Below, in pieces: positions 32,861 through 41,263 of a DNA stretch of 46,650 bases. This DNA comes from Rhodospirillaceae bacterium LM-1. GTDB taxonomy: Bacteria; Pseudomonadota; Alphaproteobacteria; Rhodospirillales; WMHbin7. The notes below the pieces were generated by a model, which was not told where the DNA came from, did no database searches, and worked only from the letters and a program-made list of their open reading frames with translations. Each line of letters starts with the position of its first letter. The stretch's first letter is position 1. The DNA lies in assembly GCA_902725215.1 (NCBI GenBank), contig CACUVI010000004.1, forward strand, positions 1-46,650. Reading direction: 5' to 3'. A program made the position numbers and the translations under genes.

Positions 32861-33945
32861 CCAGCCAGCGTCACCCGGTTGCGACCCTCGTTCTTCGAAC
32901 GGTACATCGCCTGATCGGCCTTTTCCATCAGGGCGGATATTCCCCCAACCATCGGTTCGTCGTCGGGAAGAAAAACGGCGACGCCCACGCTGACCGTGAA
33001 TTGCAAGTCGTCGCCATTTGGCAAGGTCAGCCGGATGTCTTGCACATGCTGGCGCAGGCGTTGGGCGATCACCAGGGCGCCCTCGGCTCCGGTGTTGGGC
33101 AGCGCCACGCCAAACTCTTCTCCGCCCAGACGCCCCAGAATGTCGTATTCGCGCAGCGCCGTCCGGCAGGCCTGGACGAAGGCTTTCAGGGCGCTGTCCC
33201 CAATGGCGTGACCTTGCGTGTCATTGATCCGCTTGAAATGGTCGATATCGAGCGCCAGCAAGGAAAAAGCGCGTTCCATCCGCTGGGCGTGATCGAGTTC
33301 CAATCCGGCCAAGTGCAGGAAATGGCGCAGATTGGCAACGCCGGTGAGCGAATCGCTGGAAGCCAGAACCTCAAGCTCCGCCACCTGCTGCTGGCTGTCG
33401 CAATAGTCGCCGATCGACAAGGCCAAGTCTTGGATTTTCCGCCTGTCGTCCAGCACCACGGGCATGCGGTCGATGACCAGCCGCAGCAGTTTTTCCTCGG
33501 GCCTGTCTTGATGAAAAGCCTGGACCGGATAGGCGCCGACCGCCAGTCGGTCTTCGCCCAGCGGCAAGACCAGCCTTTGCCAAGTTTGTGCTTGCCCCTG
33601 TTCGAAAACGGCCGTATGCGAGCGCCAAAGCGGGCGTTTGGCATGCCTAGCGAAGGTGTATTCAAAATCGAGGATGCCGCGCCGGTCGGCTGGCAGGATG
33701 TCGGTGGGGACCAGGTCGATGATCTGGCCAGTCAGATCCGCTCCGAAGGCCTTGGTGAAGGCGCTGCCGTAGTGGCTGTAGCGATGGCGTTCGTCCAGGG
33801 GGTCGATGATCAGAAGGTGGTCGGCAAAGTCCTGAAAGCTGGTTAAAGGGGAGTCAACCCTATCCTTGCCCTCGATAGCTTTCAGCCAAGCATCGAACAG
33901 GGCGACAAGGCGGGCATCCATGACCCGGGACACAAGATTGTGCAT
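32857..33945 (-). CDS. Diguanylate cyclase with N-terminal PAS_5 domain
   Basis: A 362-aa soluble protein; start at MHNLVSRVMDARL (33945), upstream codons being part of the 35-bp element region. Residues about 15-150 look like a PAS_5 domain (HLLIIDPLDERHRYSHYGSAF). The GGDEF domain is about 205-360: SDSLTGVANLRHF, DIDHFKRINDTQGH, and the active site LGGEEF near residue 275. REYD five residues before it is the inhibitory I-site. It should make cyclic di-GMP with product feedback. Its stop overlaps that of the GH15 gene tail to tail. Confidence 0.9.
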   Translation of the reverse strand: MHNLVSRVMDARLVALFDAWLKAIEGKDRVDSPLTSFQDFADHLLIIDPLDERHRYSHYGSAFTKAFGADLTGQIIDLVPTDILPADRRGILDFEYTFARHAKRPLWRSHTAVFEQGQAQTWQRLVLPLGEDRLAVGAYPVQAFHQDRPEEKLLRLVIDRMPVVLDDRRKIQDLALSIGDYCDSQQQVAELEVLASSDSLTGVANLRHFLHLAGLELDHAQRMERAFSLLALDIDHFKRINDTQGHAIGDSALKAFVQACRTALREYDILGRLGGEEFGVALPNTGAEGALVIAQRLRQHVQDIRLTLPNGDDLQFTVSVGVAVFLPDDEPMVGGISALMEKADQAMYRSKNEGRNRVTLAG

Positions 33946-33976
33946 AGTTTTGCCGCCCCCACGGCGAAGAGAATTT

Positions 33977-34011
33977 GGTGCGCCCCGCAGGAAGAAGATG
34001 GGCACTGGTTT
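33977..34011 (-). repeat. 35-bp dispersed upstream element, copy 2
   Basis: On the minus strand this matches 9715-9749 at 31 of 35 positions, including an unbroken 22-base core. It ends 31 bases before the diguanylate cyclase start. On the minus strand TATAAA immediately precedes and overlaps the core, a possible -10. Confidence 0.7.
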
Positions 34012-34380
34012 ATAGCGATTTCTATCCCCCAGCCGCCCTCCAGAATGGAATCACAAGATGCAATTTAAGACGCCTACCATCGAGAACGCTTTTCGGGAAA
34101 CGCCGCTTCAGTAAAGACTGTTCATTTTCAAGAGTATACGCCCAAGCACACTTTCCACAATACCCTACGTTTTGGCCTCGTTTGGGGTTGGTCTAGCAAG
34201 GTTTGGGGCAAGTTCAGCTGGCGGGCCGCGCAACGGCACTCTGACAGAAAAGTCACACTCGTATCAACGGGAGCGGCGGTTGTCTGGCCAGAAGCAGGAC
34301 AGGCTAGATGCCTATTTGCATAAGCCCGGCTATGCAAAATCCTCAACAAGTCGAAGCGATATCTGAGAGTTATCCACTTA
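34012..34380. other. Intergenic region between the cyclase and the TetR cluster
   Basis: No gene supported over about 370 bp. It holds a perfect 8-bp inverted repeat, TTTGCATA (34315-34322) and TATGCAAA (34331-34338), with an 8-nt GC-rich loop; this could be an operator or a small hairpin. The plus-strand frames here are short and featureless. Confidence 0.45.
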
Positions 34381-34424
34381 TTGACAACGCTCTGTCTCTC
34401 TCGCATTATAAGTGAACGCTCACT
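34381..34424 (+). promoter_or_regulatory. Promoter and palindromic operator of the TetR-led cluster
   Basis: TTGACA (34381-34386), 17-nt spacer and CATTAT (34404-34409). Directly after it lies AGTGAACGCTCACT (34411-34424), an inverted repeat of AGTGA and TCACT around ACGC. Its position over the transcription start, 20 bases before the TetR gene, is that of an autorepression operator. Confidence 0.7.
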
Positions 34425-34443
34425 CACAACAACTGAAGCCGCT

Positions 34444-35010
34444 ATGCGAGATGGCAGGGCAACACGTCAAAAAATTCACCAGGAAGCCTTAAAGCAATTC
34501 GTCGAGAAGGGCGTTGCTGAAACGACCGTCCGCGACCTTGCCCATGCCGCAGGCATCGCCGAAGGCACGCTGTACCGCCATTACGAATCCAAGGATTCGT
34601 TGGTGTGGGACTTATTCTCGTCGAATTACAAAGTATTTGCTCAGCAACTGACGGCCATTCAGAAAAGACATCCTAACTTTCCAGCTAGGCTGTCTGCCAC
34701 CATTTCAGAATTTTGCAGATTCTTCGATGATGACCCCATGCTTTTCCGCTTCTTAATGCTGACCCAGCATCAAGCGTTGCCGAGGGTCGAGAATGACGAT
34801 GACAACCCTGTAGAAGTCATCCAGAAGATGATTGTCAGCGCGATGAAGCGGGGCGAAATCGCCAAACGTTCTCCTGGGCTTGCGGCAAATCTCCTTCTTG
34901 GGCTTGTCTTGCAGCCTGCCGTAGGGCTGGTCTATGGACGCATAAAGCCGCCCCTTTCTCAATACGCTGAAACGATAACTCAGGCTTGTCTTCGGGTTCT
35001 AAAGGTTTAG
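34444..35010 (+). CDS. TetR/AcrR-family transcriptional regulator
   Basis: A 188-aa protein; start at MRDGRATRQKIHQEAL (34444). The helix-turn-helix is TVRDLAHAAGIAEGTLYRHYESKDSL, shown here as T-V-R-D-L...G-T-L-Y-R-H-Y. The C-terminal ligand domain is helical and not assignable. It begins the biosynthetic cluster, ends three bases before the KASIII start, and probably represses itself and the cluster through the palindrome at 34411-34424. The ligand may be a pathway product or acyl-CoA. Confidence 0.92.
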   Translation: MRDGRATRQKIHQEALKQFVEKGVAETTVRDLAHAAGIAEGTLYRHYESKDSLVWDLFSSNYKVFAQQLTAIQKRHPNFPARLSATISEFCRFFDDDPMLFRFLMLTQHQALPRVENDDDNPVEVIQKMIVSAMKRGEIAKRSPGLAANLLLGLVLQPAVGLVYGRIKPPLSQYAETITQACLRVLKV

Positions 35011-35013
35011 ATC

Positions 35014-36027
35014 ATGGCAGTCGGCACGCCCTCCTCTCCTCTTGGCATTCGCATCGTCGCCACGGCAACCTATCTGCCTGGTACGCCTGTTACCTCGGAA
35101 GAAGTTGATCTTAAGGCAAAGCTAAAGCAGGGGACCTGCGAGAAGCGGCTGGGCATTCGATCCCGACATTTCGCCGGCAATATGCTGACCAGTGAAATGG
35201 CTGTTCATGCGGCAAGGAAGGCTTTGGCTGCCGCCAATTGGAACGCCGATGATCTGGATCTGATCGTTTCCGCAAGCGCTGTCATGGAACAATGGATTCC
35301 CACCCAGGGCATTCTGATCCAGCGTCAGTTGGGATTGGCCGATAAGGGAACACCTGTTCTCGACATCAACGCCACCTGTCTTAGCTTTTTATCGGCTCTT
35401 GACGTCATATCCTATCCTCTGTCCATGGGTCGGTACCGACGAGTGCTTGTCGTTTCCAGCGAGAAACCTTCTCAGGCGCTTGATTGGGAAACGTTAGAAG
35501 TCTGCGGGAATTTTGGAGACGGTGCTGCTGCTGTTCTTCTCGAACAAGACACAAGCGGCGAGTCACAGATTCTCTCGGCGTTGTTTGAAGCATGGTCGGA
35601 AGGAGCCCGCACCTGCGAGCTGCGGGCGGGCGGCACCCTGATCGACGCGCGTAGCGACCCAGAGGCGATTCGCAAAGGCGCCGTTTTCCAGATGGACGGC
35701 ATTGGAGCCTACAAGCTGGCCGCCAAACATTTTCCAAGATTTCTAAGAACGCTGATGGAATCCGCCAACATCACGCTAAAAGATGTCTCGGCGATCGTAC
35801 CGCACCAGGCAAGTGCTACGGCGCTCGATCACCTGCGGCGCTTGTCCCGGGTGCCTAAGGATAAAATCATCGACATTTACGCTGAGGTGGGAAACCAGGT
35901 TTCAGCCTCGATGCCGGTCGCCTTGCATCAAGCCATCGAACAAGGACGTTTGAAACGGGGAGACATCGCCCTTCTGGTTGGCACCGCAGCCGGCATTACG
36001 CTGGGCGGCATGGCACTGAAATATTGA
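35014..36027 (+). CDS. 3-oxoacyl-ACP synthase III / OleA-like condensing enzyme
   Basis: A 337-aa thiolase-superfamily enzyme. The catalytic triad is C122 (DINATCLSF), H264 (IVPHQAS) and N294 (EVGNQVSAS), the FabH pattern. ATYLPGTPVTSEE at the N-terminus and GDGAAAVLLEQ in the middle fit FabH-like and OleA-like proteins. It probably joins an acyl-CoA or acyl-ACP with a second acyl unit to form a beta-keto product. It shares one base with the next gene (TGATG). Housekeeping FabH is unlikely because the neighbours are not fatty-acid genes. Confidence 0.85.
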   Translation: MAVGTPSSPLGIRIVATATYLPGTPVTSEEVDLKAKLKQGTCEKRLGIRSRHFAGNMLTSEMAVHAARKALAAANWNADDLDLIVSASAVMEQWIPTQGILIQRQLGLADKGTPVLDINATCLSFLSALDVISYPLSMGRYRRVLVVSSEKPSQALDWETLEVCGNFGDGAAAVLLEQDTSGESQILSALFEAWSEGARTCELRAGGTLIDARSDPEAIRKGAVFQMDGIGAYKLAAKHFPRFLRTLMESANITLKDVSAIVPHQASATALDHLRRLSRVPKDKIIDIYAEVGNQVSASMPVALHQAIEQGRLKRGDIALLVGTAAGITLGGMALKY

Positions 36028-37019
36028 TGAAAGTCCTTGTGACCGGCGCGACAGGCTGCCTTGGCCGCAATCTCTGCCAACGACTGGCGGCTGAAGGGTG
36101 CCAGGTCACGGGACTGGGACGGAACAGACGTGCCGGAGAAGCCCTGGAACAAATGGGCGCAAGGTTCCTGCCGATCGACCTTGAGCAGGCCAAACAAATG
36201 ACGGGTGCCATGTTAGGTCACGAGACGGTTTTTCATTGCGCGGCTCTTTCATCGCAATGGGCTGCGGCACAGCTTTTTGAAAGGGCCAATGTGCTTGGCA
36301 CCGCAAATGTCCTTGCGGCCGCAAAAAAAGCGCAAGTACGGCGCGTGGTCTTCGTCTCCAGCACCTCGGTCTACTTCGATTTCACCTCTAAACGGAACAT
36401 TCAGGAAAGCGATCCGCTTCCCAGCAGTCCCGTCAACGCCTATGCCGCCAGCAAGCGCAAAGGCGAAGAGTTGGTTCTGAAGGCGGCGAACGAAGGACTT
36501 GACGCGGTTATCCTGCGACCGCGTGGTATCTTCGGCCCCTGGGACAGCGCCCTTGCACCCCGCTTGGCAAGGGTTGCCAGACGCGGAATCGTCCCTATGC
36601 CTGATGGTGGAAAGGCCATGGTAGACGTAACCTGTGTCGCTAACGTCGTCGAAGCCCTGCTATGCGCTGCGTCTGCAGCGGGGGTTTCCGGACGCATTTA
36701 CAACATCAGCAACGGAGTCCCAATATCCGTCGAGAAATTGCTAAGATCAGCGTTGGACTCGATGGGAATGCAGGCCAGTCTGCGCCCTGTCCCCCTAAAA
36801 GCAGCTCTTTTCGTGGCAGGGTTGGTGGAGGGGGCTTCACATCTCATGGGCGGCTGGGAGCCACCCGTTACCACTTATTCCCTGGGCCTGCTCGGCTACG
36901 ACCAAACCCTGGATATTACTGCGGCGAAACGAGACCTGGGGTGGGCACCTAGGCAGAGCCTTGAGGACGGATTGGCGACGTTTGGACAATGGTGGAAAGA
37001 GCATCATGGCCAAAGTTGA
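36027..37019 (+). CDS. NAD(P)-dependent SDR of the epimerase/3-beta-HSD type
   Basis: A 330-aa extended short-chain dehydrogenase. VTGATGCLG (residues 5-13) is the nucleotide loop and Y139-A-A-S-K143 the catalytic pair, with VSSTSVYF supplying the Ser. It resembles OleD and 3-beta-hydroxysteroid dehydrogenase-like reductases. Next to a KASIII it most likely reduces the beta-keto product to a beta-hydroxy acid. Its 3' end overlaps the MBL gene by 14 bases. Confidence 0.85.
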   Translation: MKVLVTGATGCLGRNLCQRLAAEGCQVTGLGRNRRAGEALEQMGARFLPIDLEQAKQMTGAMLGHETVFHCAALSSQWAAAQLFERANVLGTANVLAAAKKAQVRRVVFVSSTSVYFDFTSKRNIQESDPLPSSPVNAYAASKRKGEELVLKAANEGLDAVILRPRGIFGPWDSALAPRLARVARRGIVPMPDGGKAMVDVTCVANVVEALLCAASAAGVSGRIYNISNGVPISVEKLLRSALDSMGMQASLRPVPLKAALFVAGLVEGASHLMGGWEPPVTTYSLGLLGYDQTLDITAAKRDLGWAPRQSLEDGLATFGQWWKEHHGQS

Positions 37020-37803
37020 CATCTTCACGTCTGGCCATTGTTCCAGCCTGGAAGTCATGGCCAGACGGCGCGATGGATGGCGCGTCACACGCTTCCCGGC
37101 CAGCTTCGGCCTGATCCGTCCGGCCCGGGGCGGTATCATTTTGTTTGATACTGGCTATTCGCGCCACGTCAGACGCGCCATGAACCACTTACCATTCATT
37201 CTTTACGCAAGACTGTTGCCGATCACACTGGGAGAAGACGCTGCCGTCACGCTTGAGGGAATTGGCATCAAACCCCAGGATGTGGACACCATCATCATTT
37301 CGCACTTCCATCCCGACCACATTGGCGGATTGCACGATTTTCCCAAGGCTAGGTTCATCTGCTCAAAAGCAGCCTGGGATTGGGTTCGCAGAAGATCCGG
37401 CTTTTCCGGACTTCGGCGAGGTTTCCTGGCCGATCTCGTGCCGGATGATTTCGAATCCCGTGCGTCTTTCGCCGATGACCTGAACACATGCGAGAACTCA
37501 TTCTTCCCGAATACCCGCCTCCTTGAAGTTGGCGGTGAAACCCTGCGCCTCATTCCCCTGCCCGGCCATGTGCCGGGACAGCTTGGCTTGGATGTCAAAA
37601 CTGAAACCGGGCAAAGCGTCTTGTTTGCGGCTGACGCCGTTTGGCGATGCAAAAGCCTGGATGACGGCATGCTTCCCCATCCGCTGGCGATGCGGGTTCA
37701 TCATGACCGCAAGGGCTACGCCGACAGCTTGGCCCGGCTGAGTTCCTGGGCGGCAGCGCATCCGGGTAGCCGTGTCGTGCCAACGCATGATCCGGGGACA
37801 TAG
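37006..37803 (+). CDS. Metallo-beta-lactamase-fold hydrolase
   Basis: A 265-aa protein starting at MAKVDIFTSGHCSSLEV (37006). The dinuclear metal motif is SHFHPDHIGG, with later ligands in PLPGHVPGQ, FAADAVW and PTHDPG. Related lactonases and thioesterase-like MBL enzymes share this pattern. In a pathway with an acyl-condensing enzyme it could release a thioester or open a lactone; the substrate is not known. It overlaps the SDR gene and is three bases from the adenylating enzyme. Confidence 0.85.
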   Translation: MAKVDIFTSGHCSSLEVMARRRDGWRVTRFPASFGLIRPARGGIILFDTGYSRHVRRAMNHLPFILYARLLPITLGEDAAVTLEGIGIKPQDVDTIIISHFHPDHIGGLHDFPKARFICSKAAWDWVRRRSGFSGLRRGFLADLVPDDFESRASFADDLNTCENSFFPNTRLLEVGGETLRLIPLPGHVPGQLGLDVKTETGQSVLFAADAVWRCKSLDDGMLPHPLAMRVHHDRKGYADSLARLSSWAAAHPGSRVVPTHDPGT

Positions 37804-37806
37804 GGC

Positions 37807-39093
37807 ATGGACTTCAGCCCGGCCATTCTTCGACATTTCCTGGCCGCACGTTTTCTGCGTTCGTTTAAGGATCGGCAGGCGTTGGAGAACTGGCAGAACA
37901 GAAGAATGCAGATATTCCGTAAGAGCGTCCTTGCAAAGCTGCCGCTTTACCGCAACATGGCCGACGCGCCACTGGATGAATTCCCGATAGCGGGCAAGCA
38001 ATTCGTCCAGGATCATTTCAAGGACTTGAACGTACTTGGCCTGTCATTCGACGACGCCTTGCGCCAAGCTAGGCAAGGCGTCTCGCCCAAGGGCTACACG
38101 ATCGGCATGTCTTCGGGAACCAGCGGCAACCGGGGTGTCTTCCTGGTTGACGATGCCGAGCGGAAACACTGGGCGGGAGTCATGCTGGCCAAGGCCCTGC
38201 CACCCGGCGGATTGCTGAAATGTCACCGGGCCGCCCTGATGTTGGCCGCCAACAGCAACCTGTACAGGGCAACGCAACATAGCGGGCGTTTAACGTTTCG
38301 CTTCTTCGATCTTTCGCAGGGGCTGGATCGACATCGTGAAGCGCTTGAAGCCTACCATCCGACTTTGCTGATAGCTCCCGCCCATGTTCTGGCCCTGATG
38401 GCTCGCCAGAACTGGGCAATCCAACCCGAACGCGCCTTTTCTGCCGCCGAAGTGCTGGACAAGCGCGAAGCGAACATCATAGGAAGATCTTGGGGCGAAC
38501 CGGTTCATCAAATCTACCAATGCACGGAAGGCTTCTTGGGCATCACCTGCCGTCTTGGCACCTTGCACCTGAACGAAGACTGTATTCTGGTCGAGAAGCA
38601 GTGGCTCGACAAGGAACGGCATGCCTTTACCCCCTTGATTACAGATTTCTCGCGCCGCAGCCAGGCGATGGTTCGCTACCGAATGAACGACATTCTGATC
38701 GCCAGTCCCACGCCATGCGCCTGCGGCTCGCCCTTGCAGGCGATTGCCCGGATCGAAGGACGGCGAGACGATATCCTGGCCTTTCCATCAGACCAAGGTG
38801 GCATGGTCCTGCTGTTTCCCGACGATGTGCGCGCCACCGTGCTGGATGCCGCTCCAGCAGCCAGCGACTTTCATGTCCGACAGCATTCGCCCGAACGCCT
38901 TAGCCTGTCCTTGGAAGGAGCGGTTCCCGAAGAACAGGCGAAAAACGCCGCGGCCAAGCTGGCCGAGGCCATCAGAAGAGTTGGCGCTAAGCCAGCACAT
39001 ATTCAAACGATGCCCTTCATGCCAATCGAACACCACGCCACCAAACTGCGCCGTGTCGTGCGCGAGTTTTCGCTCATGGAAGATGCGCAATGA
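37807..39093 (+). CDS. F390 synthetase-like adenylate-forming enzyme
   Basis: A 428-aa protein of the PaaK/F390-synthetase group. The ATP loop is SSGTSGNRGVFLVDD; YQCTEGFLGITC, MVRYRMNDIL and CACGSPLQAI with RIEGRRDDIL follow in family order. Such enzymes activate a carboxylate as an acyl-adenylate. Stand-alone members of this clade tend to sit in gene sets with a KASIII, an SDR, an MBL protein and ATP-grasp, as here, but I know of no assigned product. ATGA overlap with the ATP-grasp gene. Confidence 0.82.
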   Translation: MDFSPAILRHFLAARFLRSFKDRQALENWQNRRMQIFRKSVLAKLPLYRNMADAPLDEFPIAGKQFVQDHFKDLNVLGLSFDDALRQARQGVSPKGYTIGMSSGTSGNRGVFLVDDAERKHWAGVMLAKALPPGGLLKCHRAALMLAANSNLYRATQHSGRLTFRFFDLSQGLDRHREALEAYHPTLLIAPAHVLALMARQNWAIQPERAFSAAEVLDKREANIIGRSWGEPVHQIYQCTEGFLGITCRLGTLHLNEDCILVEKQWLDKERHAFTPLITDFSRRSQAMVRYRMNDILIASPTPCACGSPLQAIARIEGRRDDILAFPSDQGGMVLLFPDDVRATVLDAAPAASDFHVRQHSPERLSLSLEGAVPEEQAKNAAAKLAEAIRRVGAKPAHIQTMPFMPIEHHATKLRRVVREFSLMEDAQ

Positions 39094-40247
39094 GCCAGCG
39101 GACAGTTATCATCACCGGAACCAGAGCGCCTGCCGCCCTTGACCTTGCGCGTCTGTTCGCGGCGGCTGGCTGGCGCGTTGTCGGAGCCGACCGTCTGCGC
39201 TGGCCAATCAGCCGCCTGTCCAAGGCCTTTGTCCGCCACCACAGGCTCCCCTGGGCAAGAGACGACCATCGCGTCTTCGCGGACCACCTAGCCAAGCTGA
39301 TCGACCTTGAAAAGGCCGACCTGCTGCTGCCGACCTGCGAAGAGGCCTTCTTCATCGCAAGACACAAGAAGCGGCTCGCAAGCATGTGCGATGTCCCCTG
39401 CCATAATTTCGAAACCATGGCCCGGCTGCATGACAAATCGCGCCTAGCCGAGGTTGCCGGCGGCCTGGGCGTTGACGTTCCCGAAACCTACCGTGCCGAA
39501 AATCGTCAGGGTTTGGAAAACGCGCTTGAAAGGCTTGGCACAGACGTGGTTCTGAAACCATCTTACTCGCGATTTGCCAGCAAGGCGCTGATCCGTCCCA
39601 ACGCCCAAAAAATTTTGCAGGTCCAGCCCAGCGCCGCCGTTCCCTGGGCCTGCCAGAGATTCGTGGCGGGCGAGGAGTTCTGTACATATGCCGTCGCCAA
39701 CCAAGGACGGCTGACCGCTTTTGCCGCCTATCGGCCGGCGCACCGGGTCGGAAAAGGGTCCGGCATCCTGTTCGAGCCGGCTAATCTTCCAGAGGTGGAG
39801 GCCTTTTCGGCACGCTTTGCCGAGCGTCACGCCCTTCATGGCCAGTTCGCCTTCGACATGATCCTGTCTCAGGATGGGCGCTGGCATGTCATTGAATGTA
39901 ATCCCCGCGCGACCAGCGGCGTGCATCTGTTCAAGCCCCAGGATGGCTTGCCTGACGCCTTTCTGGGCAATGGCGAAGCGCGCCCTTCCGGCGGTCCGCC
40001 TCCCATGGTGGGGCTAGCCATGCTTTTGATCGGTTTGCCGCGAGCGCTGGCATCAGGCCGATTGAAGTCCGCCGTTGGCGATTGGCGCCGGGGCCAGGAT
40101 GCCGTGGGCCGTCCAGGTGATCGGGGGCCGACGATCACGCAATGGCTGGCTTTGGCGGAAGGACTATTGTTGGCAGCCCGTTATCGCTGCTCGCCCCTGG
40201 CCGCCACGACAGTCGATACGGAATGGAATGGAGAGGCTCTGGACTAA
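39090..40247 (+). CDS. ATP-grasp domain ligase
   Basis: A 385-aa protein. The N-terminal preATP-grasp region begins VIITGTRAPAALDLARLF, the ATP-binding lysines lie near MARLHDKSRLAE and DVVLKPSYSRF, the hinge at CQRFVAGEEF, and the Mg-binding Glu/Asn at WHVIECNPRATSG. This is the CarB-like branch that makes amide or ester bonds through an acyl-phosphate. It probably joins the activated acid to an amine or amino acid. Last gene of the plus-strand operon; its stop overlaps the Rieske gene stop by four bases, tail to tail. Confidence 0.85.
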   Translation: MSQRTVIITGTRAPAALDLARLFAAAGWRVVGADRLRWPISRLSKAFVRHHRLPWARDDHRVFADHLAKLIDLEKADLLLPTCEEAFFIARHKKRLASMCDVPCHNFETMARLHDKSRLAEVAGGLGVDVPETYRAENRQGLENALERLGTDVVLKPSYSRFASKALIRPNAQKILQVQPSAAVPWACQRFVAGEEFCTYAVANQGRLTAFAAYRPAHRVGKGSGILFEPANLPEVEAFSARFAERHALHGQFAFDMILSQDGRWHVIECNPRATSGVHLFKPQDGLPDAFLGNGEARPSGGPPPMVGLAMLLIGLPRALASGRLKSAVGDWRRGQDAVGRPGDRGPTITQWLALAEGLLLAARYRCSPLAATTVDTEWNGEALD

Positions 40248-41263
40248 AGGAACAGGGTCGTCTCGTGCCGAATATCCTGCCCGGCCTGCGGGCCGTCCTT
40301 CAGCAGTCGCTCCATGTGTGGACGCATGACATCCAGACGGGTTGAAACGAATTTCGGCCCTCCCCAACGGCGGATGGTTTCGCGCTGCAGACGGACGATT
40401 TTCTGATCCTGCCAAAGTGCTAGCGCGAAGAAAGGGGCCAGCGCCAGTTGCTTGAGAAGCCCCAAGATTGGGCCGCCCTTGAGCGCCACGACGGCATGAA
40501 CCAGGAAACGGTCTTCCTGGCTAGGCGTGAAATAGGCGGTTATGGTCAGTTCGGTACGATTGGGGGACGTATATTCCAACTCGGCCACTCCGGGAAGAAT
40601 GAAGCGGGCAAAACTGCTGGCCCGTTCCCGCTCGAACCATTGCGATATGACGCCGCTTTGCTTGCCCTCGCCAATATACTCGATTTCAACCCGATCCTGC
40701 GTCCGATGAATGCGTGCCGTCACCGGACGCCTCGCCCCCTCCTTGCGGATCAAGCCAGCATGCACATAATGCGTATGAAAACCATCTAGGAAATTCTCGG
40801 CGACATCGGCTAGGTTTCCAGCCGCCTGGGTCTTCCAGATAAGCGGAAAATGACCGTCCCGAGCTGCAAGCGGCCCCAGATAAGGATCGCTTGCCGAAAC
40901 TGAGTTCTTGGTGACCCAGACCAAGCCGTTTCGCTCCTGCACGCTTGCGGCAGGGAGCCTGCGGGCCGGGTGGTCCGGTGTTTCGTCCACTAGGCCGGGG
41001 GTTGCCTTGCAGCAGCCGGCGGCATCGTAACGCCAACCGTGATAGGGACATTCCAGTTCATCTTGTCTAAGGCGTCCCGCCGACATCGGCACCATGCGGT
41101 GCGGACAGCGGTCTTCCAAGGCGCCGATTGTTTGCCCTGACCTGAAAAGCACAATGGGCGTGCCATGAATGGTGACGGCCAATGGACGGTCAGCAAGGTC
41201 TCGCCCTCGGCAAACCGCCCACCATCCATCGGGCCAAGCGGCAATCGAAGGCAGTTCGCTCAT
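40244..41263 (-). CDS. Rieske non-heme iron oxygenase, alpha-subunit type
   Basis: A 339-aa protein, start at MSELPSIAAWPDGWWAVC (41263). The Rieske ligands are C-P-H-R-M-V-P and C-P-Y-H-G-W-R-Y; the mononuclear iron site is visible as ENFLDGFHTHYVH. It resembles VanA-like demethylases and cholesterol-desaturase-type Rieske enzymes and would hydroxylate, desaturate or demethylate a product using an external reductase. Its ATG overlaps the stop of the upstream acyltransferase-like gene (41260-41263). Facing the operon ending at 40247, it probably belongs to the same pathway. Confidence 0.88.
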   Translation of the reverse strand: MSELPSIAAWPDGWWAVCRGRDLADRPLAVTIHGTPIVLFRSGQTIGALEDRCPHRMVPMSAGRLRQDELECPYHGWRYDAAGCCKATPGLVDETPDHPARRLPAASVQERNGLVWVTKNSVSASDPYLGPLAARDGHFPLIWKTQAAGNLADVAENFLDGFHTHYVHAGLIRKEGARRPVTARIHRTQDRVEIEYIGEGKQSGVISQWFERERASSFARFILPGVAELEYTSPNRTELTITAYFTPSQEDRFLVHAVVALKGGPILGLLKQLALAPFFALALWQDQKIVRLQRETIRRWGGPKFVSTRLDVMRPHMERLLKDGPQAGQDIRHETTLFL

